Shown piece by piece: positions 17,809 to 27,016 of a DNA stretch of 64,000 nucleotides. The DNA is from Flavobacterium sp. ACN6 (GTDB lineage: Bacteria; Bacteroidota; Bacteroidia; Flavobacteriales; Flavobacteriaceae), in assembly GCF_002304005.1 (NCBI RefSeq), contig NZ_MRCQ01000017.1, forward strand, positions 1 to 64,000, in the 5' to 3' direction. Position numbers and translations under genes: made by a program. Below the pieces are notes generated by a model, which had not been told where the DNA came from, made no database searches, and saw nothing but the letters and a program-made list of their open reading frames with translations. How positions within the stretch are numbered: position 1 is the stretch's first letter; each line of letters begins with the position of its first letter.

Positions 17809-18258
17809 ATGAAAAATTTGAAATCCTACAGTTTTCTGACTGTATTATTATGTCTGTTTATTTCCTCAAAATCTTTATCGCAAAACAATCCGCCGGCACC
17901 GGCAATGCCATCGCAGCAACATAGAATTATAATTGATAAAATCGTGGAAGCGGCACATTATAAAAGTTATGTGATTGATTTTTGTCTATCCAAAATAAAC
18001 GAAACTTCTGCAAAAGAAGGATGGAACGAACAAAAAACAATGGAAATCAGCCAAAGCATTAATTATAAAAATTTCAGAGATGCGATTTACAACAGCTTTG
18101 TTGTTTTTGATGAAGTCGAACTGGAAACTTTGCTCAAAGCCTATGAAAAAGATACGGCTTATCAATCTAAAAATGTCATGACTAACAATAAAGTGCTTAT
18201 TAATAATCTGAACATTTTTGCGACGGATATTGTGAAAGGGAAATATGTGTCTAAGTAA
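17809..18258 (+). CDS. Secreted hypothetical protein
   Basis: A 149-residue protein with a signal peptide (SFLTVLLCLFISSKSLSQ) followed by a short proline segment and a mostly helical domain. No family recognised. The composition (alternating charged and hydrophobic residues, no cysteines after cleavage) suggests a small periplasmic helical protein. It stands alone between two repeat-bearing intergenic stretches. Confidence 0.65.
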   Translation: MKNLKSYSFLTVLLCLFISSKSLSQNNPPAPAMPSQQHRIIIDKIVEAAHYKSYVIDFCLSKINETSAKEGWNEQKTMEISQSINYKNFRDAIYNSFVVFDEVELETLLKAYEKDTAYQSKNVMTNNKVLINNLNIFATDIVKGKYVSK

Positions 18259-18261
18259 AGG

Positions 18262-18373
18262 TACTGAGGTTCTGAGGTACTGAGATGCTAAGGTTTTTTT
18301 AGTAAGGTTCAAAGGTGTAAAGAAACAAAGGTTCAAAGGTTTTTATCATAGAGCTTTGAACCTTTGTTTCTTT
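18262..18373. repeat. Period-8 repeats and 20-bp inverted repeat
   Basis: Units GGTACTGA, GGTTCTGA, GGTACTGA, GATGCTAA run in tandem from about 18262. They are followed by a perfect 20-bp inverted repeat (18319-18338 with 18354-18373, core ACAAAGGTTCAAAG). The hairpin lies between convergent genes and could act as a terminator. A similar GATGCTAAG motif recurs at 44632-44648. Confidence 0.75.
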
Positions 18374-18385
18374 GCAATGACTCGC

Positions 18386-20083
18386 TTATCTTTTCACTAA
18401 TCTAATTGTCGCTTTCTGAGGATCATTTTTACTTGAAATTTTATATGTAAACTTTCTGTATAAACTATCTACTACTGTAACGTTTAAGTCATAATTGTAT
18501 ATATCTCCTACACCCTTTAATTCCATAAATCCATAAATCGAAAATGGTTTTGGATAATATTCAAATTTACGCCAATCTATTTTAGCGTCGTTTGAATTAA
18601 TTGATTCAACTTCTGCTGGAATTCCTTGATTTTGTAATTGTAAAATTAAACTTGAAGAAGATACACTTATACCAAAAACTATTAAGTCAGGTGAATTCAG
18701 CTCAATAACTTTGTCAATATATTCTCCTTTCAAAATAGGATTATTAGAAATTCCACCGAATTCTTCTTTATCATCTTCGTAATATTCTGGAGATTGTTCA
18801 AAAGAATTTAAAATCATCTTTTGTAAATCATCTTTTTTAATTTTTATTTTCTGTAACGTATCTTTAGCTAGGTTAAGCTCTTTTTGAATAGAAAGATTAG
18901 TAAAAGTAATTCCTCTTCTTAGTTTAAAAACTAAAAATTGAATTTCAGAGTCCGAAATCTGTTCTACTTTCAAAAATTTTGTTTCAGGCGTATCGTTATC
19001 TACATTTCTCAATTGTAATAGCGAATTTGAATTTAATATTTTTAAAGCTGGCTGTATTTTTTCATTACTTTCTTGAAACGTTAATTCACCTGACTTATAC
19101 ATCATATTTTTTTCATGTATTCTTGCAACAGAATTCATTGTTATATACGAAATTCCAAACAACGGTATTATTAGAAAATAAACAACTCCCGTAATTCCAG
19201 TTCTCTTTTCTTTGCAAACCTGAGTTTCTGAATACGAATCATGCCAATTTGCCTTAAATAAGAAAGTAATCGCATTAAAAGGAACACTTCTTAACAATGT
19301 TCTTTTAAAAATCGAAGAATTTGATGGTTTATCTCCTAAATAATCTACCACTCTGCTTTCTGTTAAAAATTTCGCAGGTGAAGCACCAAATAAGGATTCA
19401 AATGTAAAATAGAAAATTGTTCTAAAAATAACCGACAAAATAATTAAAAGTGTTCTCTCACTAAATTGGCTCGCTATTTCTCTTAAATAACTTTCTAAGT
19501 AGGGAGATCTCATTAAAAAGTAGATAAATTGATATGCAATTAGAAAAAATAGCATACTATCTAAAATAAGATGAAATAAACGTAACCAATTGTTTACCTG
19601 AAAATATGAAATTTCACTTGATTCTGTGTAGACAAAAGTTTCATAATCTAATTCTTTTAACTTGTTTAAATACAATAGGCTTTTGTACAAAAAGTAAAGA
19701 ACAAAAATTGTTACTACAGTTGCGGCAACAAAGCCAAAATAAAACTTCCAATCTGGATCTCTTTTCAAAAAAGTAAAAAAATTGTAGAAACGTAAAATAA
19801 GAAACAATGAATACTGCACGAATAAAGCAGAAAACATGAAACGCAGTAATCGAACTTCTTTTTCTTTGCTAAAATAATAAGCTAATCCACCAATCAACAA
19901 GATCAAACTAAAAAACAATCTCCAAACGTATCCATCTAGGTTGAAAAATTTCAATCCAGTAACAAGATTTACATTAAAAGTTTCTAGAACAATATAAAGA
20001 ACAGAATCATAATCTCTGTAGAAACCTAGAAAAATTCCAATAATCGAAACAAACAAAGAAAACAGCGTAATTTTTTTGTACAT
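18386..20083 (-). CDS. RDD-family multi-pass membrane protein
   Basis: A 565-residue inner-membrane protein with four or five hydrophobic segments in the first 160 residues, an RDD domain in the middle and a large soluble C-terminus of about 250 residues. The RDD features are NWLRLFHLILDSMLFFLIAY and ASPAKFLTESRVVDYLGDKPSNSSIFKRTLLRSVPF. RDD proteins are thought to act in transport or envelope functions, but biochemical roles are poorly known. Start taken at the ATG (20083); an upstream in-frame TTG is unlikely. Monocistronic. Confidence 0.75.
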   Translation of the reverse strand: MYKKITLFSLFVSIIGIFLGFYRDYDSVLYIVLETFNVNLVTGLKFFNLDGYVWRLFFSLILLIGGLAYYFSKEKEVRLLRFMFSALFVQYSLFLILRFYNFFTFLKRDPDWKFYFGFVAATVVTIFVLYFLYKSLLYLNKLKELDYETFVYTESSEISYFQVNNWLRLFHLILDSMLFFLIAYQFIYFLMRSPYLESYLREIASQFSERTLLIILSVIFRTIFYFTFESLFGASPAKFLTESRVVDYLGDKPSNSSIFKRTLLRSVPFNAITFLFKANWHDSYSETQVCKEKRTGITGVVYFLIIPLFGISYITMNSVARIHEKNMMYKSGELTFQESNEKIQPALKILNSNSLLQLRNVDNDTPETKFLKVEQISDSEIQFLVFKLRRGITFTNLSIQKELNLAKDTLQKIKIKKDDLQKMILNSFEQSPEYYEDDKEEFGGISNNPILKGEYIDKVIELNSPDLIVFGISVSSSSLILQLQNQGIPAEVESINSNDAKIDWRKFEYYPKPFSIYGFMELKGVGDIYNYDLNVTVVDSLYRKFTYKISSKNDPQKATIRLVKR

Positions 20084-20149
20084 AATTTGAGGTTTAAATC
20101 TCAAAAATATACAAATAAATTTAACATTGAATTATTAAGCCAATAACTA

Positions 20150-22540
20150 TTAATTTTTTGGTTTAAAAACCAATTTAGTCGAAGTTTTTACAATCTCATC
20201 TTTATTCAATTTCATTTTTCTGAATTTTCCAGCGTTGTACATTTCGGCCTGATCGTCGTAATGTTTGCTGAAAGGATTCCCGGATTGTCCTGTTGGTAAA
20301 ATGCTCCAGCTGTTTTCAACATCAGAAAAGTCAACAATTCGTCTTGTTGAAGGGCCACCTTTGATATAATATTTCCCCTCATCGTTAAATCCGAAAAATA
20401 AATTATTAATTACTTCATTTGAACCTGGAGAATTAAAAGGCCCGACATTAAATAAACCGCGAAGTGCAGCCACTTTTCCTAACGGATGTTCGTGCTCAAC
20501 GGTGTGAACTTCTCCCCATTTCCAATCTGAAATTGTATTTCCTAATTGCTTTTGCAAAGCTGTAATAGCATCATGAAAAGATTTTGAGACAATTTGTTTT
20601 CTGGTTTCTTTTACATTTTTGGTTTTGATATTATCCCACCAAACCGAATTTTCATTTTTAATTTGGTTGGCAATAACTTGTTTTCCGATAGAAATCCCTA
20701 AAAAGAGATTGAAGTTTTCTTTTCCCATTTCATCTTCAAAAGTATTTTTTAGATATAAATAAATCCATTTGTTGTAAATGGTTGGCGCAGCATCATCTAA
20801 ATTGGTTGTGCCTTTCCATGATTGTAAAACTTTCACCGCTTCTTTTTCTTGGGATGAAAGAGAATTAAGATCTATATTCAAAATTAAATTCTTAACGACA
20901 TCAACCGCAACATCAGAAGTATTGTCGTAAATCATTTTACTGATGGCTTCTTTATCCCAATCTGATTTTGCATCTAAAATTCCTGAAATTCTTTTTGCTC
21001 GATCTTCAGGCAGATAATATCCAGGATACAAATAACCATTGTCTATAGCTTCCGGCTGATTATTCGCAGAATAAACATATCCCCATTTCGGATTTTCGGA
21101 AGACGGATTTTTATCAAAATCTAAATATTCCGTAATATCATCTTTGCCGTTTGAACCATCTAAGATTAAATGTGTATTTACGCCTTCATTGTGTTTATAC
21201 AATTTTCCAGTTGCCCACCAAGCTACATTTCCTTTGGCGTCTCCGTACATCACGTTCAATCCAGGCGCTGCAACAAGTTTTACAGCATTTCTAAATTCGT
21301 CCTTATTTTTTGCATGAGATAGTCCGTAGACAGCATCTAAAATCTGAATAGGCTGATTCGTATAAGTCCATAACATCGCAATTGGATTTTTCTTTTCCAA
21401 TCGTTCCATGAAATCATTCATAATTGGGCCATGTCGGCTCGATTTTACGGTCAAAACCACATCCGAAGAATCTTTTATTTTAATTACTTTTTTTCGAATT
21501 TCATATTTACTGAAACCCGTAGGCGTTTGATATTGACTGGCATCACCATCTTTATTTTTTTCCTGATAAAAATCGATGTCATCATTTTCAAACATTGTTA
21601 ATCCATAAGCATAATCGCGATTATGAGCCAAAAGAGGAAACGGAGTTCCTGCCAAATAACAGCCGTATAATTCGTGCTTTGGTGTAACTATGTGAGCTTC
21701 GTACCAGGTAGCAGGCTGCGAAAATCCAATATGCGGATCGTTTGCAAAGATTACTTTCCCGTTTTTAGATTTATGCGGTCCAACAACCCAGCTGTTACTG
21801 CCGATAAATGGTGGAATTGGCGATTGATCCAGCATCGCAGTAATCGATTTTGAAACTTCAGTATAATCTTCAATATTTTCTTTTGAAATTTTAATTCTGG
21901 TAGTATTAAATTCCCCTTCAATCCCTAAATCTTTCAAATAGGCAGCACCGTATTTATTTTTAATATCTGTTAATAATGGATCTGTTTTTTGAGCCATTGC
22001 AAAACTAAAAGACATATATCCAAATATATTGTAAACATCGTTTATGGTAAACTTCTGCTTTTTTACGCCGACCAAAGTAAATTCGATTGGAGTTGGTCCA
22101 TCTTCTAAATATTGATTTATTCCATCCAGATAAGCCTGAGTCAATTTATAATTTTCACTATTTTTATCTAATTGGGCAATCGCTTTCGCGGAAGCTTCTT
22201 CGATTCCAATACCAGCAAAAAATTTATCGTTTTGAAGTGCAACAGATCCGAAGATTTCAGATAATCTTCCTGGCGCAATTCTGCGAAGTAATTCCATCTG
22301 CCATAATCTTTCCTGCGCATGAACATAACCAAGTGCGGTCATGGCATCTTTTTCAGAATCGGCATAAATATGAGGCACACCAAAATCATCAAAATAAACC
22401 GTTGTCTCTGCCTGAAGATTTTTCAATTGCAGTTCGCCTTCGTATTTTGGTTTTAAATGAAAGATGTAGGCGCATAAACCAATTCCAACTACAACTATAA
22501 GTACCAATAAAACCAGCAGAAATTTTTTAAATCTTCTCAT
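20150..22540 (-). CDS. Penicillin acylase family protein
   Basis: A 796-residue Ntn-hydrolase, membrane-anchored or secreted through an N-terminal hydrophobic segment (FLLVLLVLIVVVGIGLCAYIF). The alpha-subunit start is VYFDDFGVPHIYADSEKDAMTALGYVHAQERLWQMELLRR, the autoproteolytic site is before the Ser of GSNSWVVGPHKSKNGKVIFANDPH (about residue 260), and downstream asparagine GSNEVINN supplies the oxyanion region. The family hydrolyses amides, including penicillins, acyl-homoserine lactones and cyclic imides; the substrate here is unknown. Start is the ATG at 22540 rather than the upstream TTG. Confidence 0.92.
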   Translation of the reverse strand: MRRFKKFLLVLLVLIVVVGIGLCAYIFHLKPKYEGELQLKNLQAETTVYFDDFGVPHIYADSEKDAMTALGYVHAQERLWQMELLRRIAPGRLSEIFGSVALQNDKFFAGIGIEEASAKAIAQLDKNSENYKLTQAYLDGINQYLEDGPTPIEFTLVGVKKQKFTINDVYNIFGYMSFSFAMAQKTDPLLTDIKNKYGAAYLKDLGIEGEFNTTRIKISKENIEDYTEVSKSITAMLDQSPIPPFIGSNSWVVGPHKSKNGKVIFANDPHIGFSQPATWYEAHIVTPKHELYGCYLAGTPFPLLAHNRDYAYGLTMFENDDIDFYQEKNKDGDASQYQTPTGFSKYEIRKKVIKIKDSSDVVLTVKSSRHGPIMNDFMERLEKKNPIAMLWTYTNQPIQILDAVYGLSHAKNKDEFRNAVKLVAAPGLNVMYGDAKGNVAWWATGKLYKHNEGVNTHLILDGSNGKDDITEYLDFDKNPSSENPKWGYVYSANNQPEAIDNGYLYPGYYLPEDRAKRISGILDAKSDWDKEAISKMIYDNTSDVAVDVVKNLILNIDLNSLSSQEKEAVKVLQSWKGTTNLDDAAPTIYNKWIYLYLKNTFEDEMGKENFNLFLGISIGKQVIANQIKNENSVWWDNIKTKNVKETRKQIVSKSFHDAITALQKQLGNTISDWKWGEVHTVEHEHPLGKVAALRGLFNVGPFNSPGSNEVINNLFFGFNDEGKYYIKGGPSTRRIVDFSDVENSWSILPTGQSGNPFSKHYDDQAEMYNAGKFRKMKLNKDEIVKTSTKLVFKPKN

Positions 22541-22656
22541 ATCTTGCAAAAAGTATAACAGTGAGGTTTGTAAAATGATATAACCAAAAAAAAGAATAAT
22601 GTAATAATGCTTCTTTTTAAAAGCCTAAATTTATGTATTTAAAACCAATCCTATAA

Positions 22657-24213
22657 ATGTCACTATATAAAAAAATAGCAATCGGTGTAATTTCTCTTTT
22701 ACTACTTGTAATTTTAGCCAACATCGGTCTTAATTACTGGATTAAGAAACAACTTCCGATTATTATTCATGAGAAAAATAAAACGGCATATAACATCAAT
22801 TATGAAAAAATTGAAGTATCTCTTTTTTCTCGAAATATCTACGCACAGACATTATTGGTAAATCCGAAGAACCAGCCAAAGGATAGCAAAAACGGACTTT
22901 TTTCTAAAATAGAATCTATCACAATCAAACATTTTAATATTTGGGATCTGGCTTTTCGTGATATTATTCAGGCCGAAAGTATTACAATCAACAAACCCAG
23001 AGTTATTTTATATAAAAAAGGAGAAAAACTTATAAATAACAGCAAAAGTATTAAAAGCGAAATTCTGGAGCCTTTTCGTAAAATTGTTGCCGTTTCAAAC
23101 ATTTATTTAAATGACGGAACGGTTGATGTTGTTTCTTTAGATACCGAAAAACCTATTTTCAGCATCAAAAAAATCATTTTGAAATTAGAAGGAATTCTGC
23201 TTACTGATGCTACTTTAAAGGAAAAAATTCCGCTGCAATATAAAAGCTATGCATTGGTTATTGACAGTTTATTTTACAGACCAAGTGCTTTTTATCATAT
23301 TAATATTGGAAAAATAGCAACTGAAAAGAACTTTTTAAAAATCAATAATTTCGCTAACATCCCTCAATATAACCGACCAGATTTTATTAAAAAACTGGAC
23401 AAAGAAAAAGACATTTATACGCTTAAATTCGATTCGGCTCAAGTATCAAAAATGGATTGGGGATTTAAAAACGATCGCTTTTTCTTTAAGGCAAATTCGG
23501 TCGTAATCAATCATTTTGATGCTAATATTTACCGCGGAAAAATGCCTAAAGACGATTTGAGCAAAAAATATCTGTACAATCATTTATTACGAAATATTAA
23601 ATTCCCGCTTCAAATTGACACACTTCAGGTTTTAAAATCTAAATTGGTGTATGAAGAAGAAATTGATTTCTCTAAAGGTCCCGGAGTCTTAAATTTCGAC
23701 AAATTCAATTTGCAGGCCACCAATCTGCAAAGTGGTTTTGGTTTGAAAAAAACGAAGGATGTTAAAATTAAAGTGAAATGTATTTTCATGAAAACTTCGC
23801 CTCTTAATGTGGATTGGAGTTTTAATGTTTTGGATAAAAATGACGGATTTCACATTCAAGGTGTTATTTCTAACTTTGATGTCCGTGCCATGGGACAGTT
23901 CAGCAAACCGTACATGAACGCTTCATTTACAGGAGTTTTTAACAAATACCGTTTTAATTTTTATGGTAATGACAATATTTCCAAAGGAAATGCTTCTTTA
24001 GATTATGACGATCTGAAAGTAAAATTATACAAGAAGAAAAAACCGGAAAAAGAAGCGAAGCTAAAATCCGCAATTGTTAATTTACTGGTGAAAAATGACT
24101 CCAAAGACAAAGCCAAAACTGCAGAAGTTGAATTGGAAAGAATTCAAGAAAAATCATTTTATAATTTTTTATGGCGAAGCATTGCCGAATCTTTGAAGAA
24201 GATTTTGATATAG
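22657..24213 (+). CDS. AsmA/DUF748-like envelope protein
   Basis: A 518-residue protein with one N-terminal membrane helix (IAIGVISLLLLVILANIGLNYWI) and a long, mostly beta periplasmic part with repeated hydrophobic alternation (SITINKPRVILYKKG, NIYLNDGTVDVVSLD, SLFYRPSAFYHINIGKI). This is the general form of AsmA/DUF748-type proteins, some of which move lipids between membranes. No exact family assigned from motif; the call is fold-level inference. It is divergent from the penicillin acylase gene, 116 bases away. Confidence 0.55.
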   Translation: MSLYKKIAIGVISLLLLVILANIGLNYWIKKQLPIIIHEKNKTAYNINYEKIEVSLFSRNIYAQTLLVNPKNQPKDSKNGLFSKIESITIKHFNIWDLAFRDIIQAESITINKPRVILYKKGEKLINNSKSIKSEILEPFRKIVAVSNIYLNDGTVDVVSLDTEKPIFSIKKIILKLEGILLTDATLKEKIPLQYKSYALVIDSLFYRPSAFYHINIGKIATEKNFLKINNFANIPQYNRPDFIKKLDKEKDIYTLKFDSAQVSKMDWGFKNDRFFFKANSVVINHFDANIYRGKMPKDDLSKKYLYNHLLRNIKFPLQIDTLQVLKSKLVYEEEIDFSKGPGVLNFDKFNLQATNLQSGFGLKKTKDVKIKVKCIFMKTSPLNVDWSFNVLDKNDGFHIQGVISNFDVRAMGQFSKPYMNASFTGVFNKYRFNFYGNDNISKGNASLDYDDLKVKLYKKKKPEKEAKLKSAIVNLLVKNDSKDKAKTAEVELERIQEKSFYNFLWRSIAESLKKILI

Positions 24214-24220
24214 TTTTTTT

Positions 24221-24303
24221 TGCCACGAATTACACAAATTTTCACGAATTATTTTTAAAATCTTCGAATAGAAATTAGCAAAAATTCGCGTAATTCGTGG
24301 TTA
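24221..24303. repeat. Imperfect palindromic repeat, CCACGAATT family, copy 1
   Basis: Arms CCACGAATTAC (24223-24233) and GTAATTCGTGG (24290-24300) are perfect complements, with internal CACAAATTTTCACGAATT. A related element with the same arms lies at 58082-58188. Both sit directly after plus-strand genes, so they may serve as 3' structures. Confidence 0.75.
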
Positions 24304-24385
24304 ATAAAAATTCCAAACCTGACAATTATCAGGTTTTAAAAAAAGTTTTTTTTCTTCATTTGTTTTTATTTTAATCTGAAAACAA

Positions 24386-26197
24386 ATGACAAAAACGCCT
24401 TTACACACTTTTCACATACCAGTAATGGGTCTTGCTTACACCATAGACAGCCCAATTCGAGTGGCGCAATACGGAATTTCGTCTGTTGTTTCAATCGCTG
24501 ATGATGACTTAATTGAAAAGATGCGCAATTTTTACAGCAACAAATTCAATTTTCCTTACGAAGAAATCACTCAGAAATTTCATGATTATCGCGCAGAAAG
24601 AATTACTTCCTACCTAAATTTAGTTGACACAATTGTAAAAGAAAAATTCGAAAATTTTAAAACTGAATTGGCAGAAAGCAAAACTGCCCTTGAAAATTTT
24701 ATGTCGATGTTACCCAATTCATCTGATATTAAAAAAGGTTTTCAAAATTTATTGGATGATGGAATTGCTTTTAAAGAAAACATTCAAAGTTATATTGAAT
24801 CACATCTTTTGCCAGGAGAAATCGACGTAAATATTATGACGAAATTGGACAAAGATAATTTTGTCAAAAACGAACAGCTTCCTATTGAGTTTAATGATGC
24901 ACACGCTGCTTTGAGAGGTTTTGCAAACAGTAATTTAGAATCTTCTGTTGTACTTTCTGCCGGAATGAATCCGAGATTGTACAGTTATTTTGAGAACTTC
25001 AAAGATTTTTTTCCAAATGAAAATAACGAACTGAAAAAGAAAATTATTCTAAAAGTAAGTGATTTTAGATCGGCTATGATTCAGGGAAATTTCCTAGCTA
25101 AAAAAGGACTTTGGGTTTCTGAATACCGAATTGAATCTGGTTTAAACTGCGGCGGTCACGCCTTTGCCACTGACGGACTCTTATTAGGCACCATTTTAGA
25201 AGAATTTAAGCAAAAAAAAGAGCAACTGGTACAATCGGCACATGCTTTAATGATTAAAGCGTTACAGCTAAAAAATCAAGCTTTCCCAGAAAATCCTTTA
25301 GAATTAAAAATTACTGTGCAAGGCGGTGTTGGAACTGCAGAAGAGCACGAATTTTTATTAGATGAATATAAAGTCGATTCAGTTGGCTGGGGTTCTCCAT
25401 TTTTATTAGTTCCAGAAGCAACTTCTGTAGATCAAGAAACGAGAAATTTATTAATGGAGGCCAAAGAAGATGATTTGTATTTAAGTCATATTTCGCCACT
25501 GGGAGTTCCGTTTAATACTTTGCACGGAACTTCAAACGAGATCTTAAAACAAAAACGCATTCACGAAAACAAAGCGGGAAGTTCGTGCCCAAAGAAATTT
25601 TTAGCTTTAAGCAAAGAATACGATCTACACGGAATTTGTACGGCATCAAAAAAATATCAGGATCTTAAACTGGCAGAACTAGAAAACTTAAAAGACACTT
25701 TATCTGCTGATGCATTCGAAAAAAGCAAAATCAAGATTACCGAAAAATCATGCTTGTGTGTTGGTTTAGCAAATGCTTGTTACCTAGAAAATGATATTAA
25801 AATAAAAGGTCAGGCTCAAGGTGTTGTAATTTGTCCCGGACCAAATATGGCTTATTTTGATCAGGAAGTTTCTTTGAAAGAAATGATACAGCATATTTAT
25901 CAAGGAAAATCGGTTTTAAGAACTAACGATCGTCCAAATTTATTTGTGAAAGAATTGAAAATGTATGTTGATTATTTTAGAAATGAAATTGAAAATATTT
26001 CTGGTGAGGTAACTGCAAATCAACTTAAAAAATGGACTAGTTTTAAAGTTAATATTTTAGAAGGAATTGAATATTATAAAAATTTATTTTCATCGACTTC
26101 TTATTTTAAAACAGAAGAAGAGACAATTAAAAGTCAGTTCGATTTTTACAAATCAGAATTGAATAGGATTCACATTCCGACACTTCAATTAACCTAA
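24386..26197 (+). CDS. Large protein of unknown function, possible TIM-barrel
   Basis: A 603-residue cytoplasmic protein without signal peptide or membrane segments. The start (HIPVMGLAYTIDSPIRVAQYGISSVVSIADDDLIEKMR) and middle (GLNCGGHAFATDGLLLGTILEEF, ITVQGGVGTAEEHEFLL) resemble TIM-barrel flavoenzymes such as nitronate monooxygenase or the PfaD type, where GGHA and GG(V/I)GT bind FMN phosphate. The C-terminal half contains several cysteines (SSCPKKF, GICTASKKY, KSCLCVGLANACYL, VVICPG), which could ligate a cluster. No firm family assignment is possible. Monocistronic, closed by a terminator. Confidence 0.6.
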   Translation: MTKTPLHTFHIPVMGLAYTIDSPIRVAQYGISSVVSIADDDLIEKMRNFYSNKFNFPYEEITQKFHDYRAERITSYLNLVDTIVKEKFENFKTELAESKTALENFMSMLPNSSDIKKGFQNLLDDGIAFKENIQSYIESHLLPGEIDVNIMTKLDKDNFVKNEQLPIEFNDAHAALRGFANSNLESSVVLSAGMNPRLYSYFENFKDFFPNENNELKKKIILKVSDFRSAMIQGNFLAKKGLWVSEYRIESGLNCGGHAFATDGLLLGTILEEFKQKKEQLVQSAHALMIKALQLKNQAFPENPLELKITVQGGVGTAEEHEFLLDEYKVDSVGWGSPFLLVPEATSVDQETRNLLMEAKEDDLYLSHISPLGVPFNTLHGTSNEILKQKRIHENKAGSSCPKKFLALSKEYDLHGICTASKKYQDLKLAELENLKDTLSADAFEKSKIKITEKSCLCVGLANACYLENDIKIKGQAQGVVICPGPNMAYFDQEVSLKEMIQHIYQGKSVLRTNDRPNLFVKELKMYVDYFRNEIENISGEVTANQLKKWTSFKVNILEGIEYYKNLFSSTSYFKTEEETIKSQFDFYKSELNRIHIPTLQLT

Positions 26198-26202
26198 AAA
26201 GC

Positions 26203-26235
26203 AAACGCCGATTTAAAAATTTAAATCGGCGTTTT
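26203..26235 (+). terminator. Terminator after the 603-residue protein gene
   Basis: Perfect 15-bp inverted repeat AAACGCCGATTTAAA (26203-26217 with 26220-26234) plus T-rich tail. It probably serves also the convergent lipoprotein gene. Confidence 0.85.
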
Positions 26236-26256
26236 ATTATTATAGAAGTTTAAAAT

Positions 26257-26697
26257 CTATTCTTTTTTCTTTTTACTATCAATAACAGCTCCAGTTCCAG
26301 TTCCTAATGCAGCACCTGCTAAACCACCAATAATTGCACCTTCCCCCTTTTTCTTACTGACAATTGCGCCAGTCGCTGCACCAACTCCAGCACCAATTAC
26401 TGCACCTTTAGCAGTTGCACTCCAACCTTTCTTTTTGGTAGTAGTTGTGGTTGTTGCATTTCCGTTTGCTGCCTGCTGGTGTACAACTACAACTTCTTTT
26501 TGAGATTCAACTTTCTGCTCTTGCTGTTCTTTGATCTTAGCCATTTCAGTTTTCATTGAATCGATAACACGTTGTTTGTTAATTTCAACTTTCATTGAAT
26601 CAATGCTGGCTTGTTTGGCTTTATTTAAATCTTGTTTACTTTGATTTTGACAAGAAGTTAAAATAATCGCCGCTAAAATTATATATAAGCCTTTCAT
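26257..26697 (-). CDS. Glycine-zipper lipoprotein (YMGG-like)
   Basis: A 146-residue lipoprotein: ILAAIILTSCQ gives the lipobox with Cys at about residue 16. A coiled-coil-like charged middle (KVEINKQRVIDSMKTEMAKIKEQQEQKVE) precedes a threonine tract and a C-terminal glycine zipper (KGAVIGAGVGAATGAIVSKKKGEGAIIGGLAGAALGTGTG). Glycine-zipper segments insert in or associate with membranes; related YMGG/SlyB-type proteins are outer-membrane stress proteins. The precise role is unknown. Confidence 0.8.
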   Translation of the reverse strand: MKGLYIILAAIILTSCQNQSKQDLNKAKQASIDSMKVEINKQRVIDSMKTEMAKIKEQQEQKVESQKEVVVVHQQAANGNATTTTTTKKKGWSATAKGAVIGAGVGAATGAIVSKKKGEGAIIGGLAGAALGTGTGAVIDSKKKKE

Positions 26698-27016
26698 GAT
26701 CGTAGTTTTTATAATTATACATTACAAAATACGGAATATCTGCTATATTAATTATTACAGAATTTTTTTTAAAGTTTATAAGATTAGAAGATTTTGTTTA
26801 TTGAACCATGCCTATTTTGGATTTGACTTTATGTTATAATTTCGCAAAGGCGCCGAGTCGCAAAGTTTATTTCTTCAATTTTGTCATTTCGAGTAACGAG
26901 AAATCTCACTAGAAACTCCGCAAAGTATGTCGCCAATCTTTGTAGAATCCCGAGTGAGATTTCTCGTTACTCGAAATGAAAAACAGTATTGCTTAATAAT
27001 TTCCTTGAATAAACTC
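26698..27016. repeat. Gene-free region with a 26-bp perfect inverted repeat
   Basis: Arms at 26885-26910 and 26953-26978 are perfect complements (core TCGAGTAACGAGAAATCTCAC), enclosing 42 bases. A copy of the CGCAAAGGCGCCGAGTCGCAAAG element precedes it (26843-26865). No gene is supported. The structure fits a non-autonomous palindromic element of the kind dispersed in flavobacterial genomes. Confidence 0.85.

Noticed and set aside
22087..22500. 137-codon ORF opposite the penicillin acylase
   Set aside because: Antisense shadow; the opposite strand carries the conserved acylase alpha-chain motifs.
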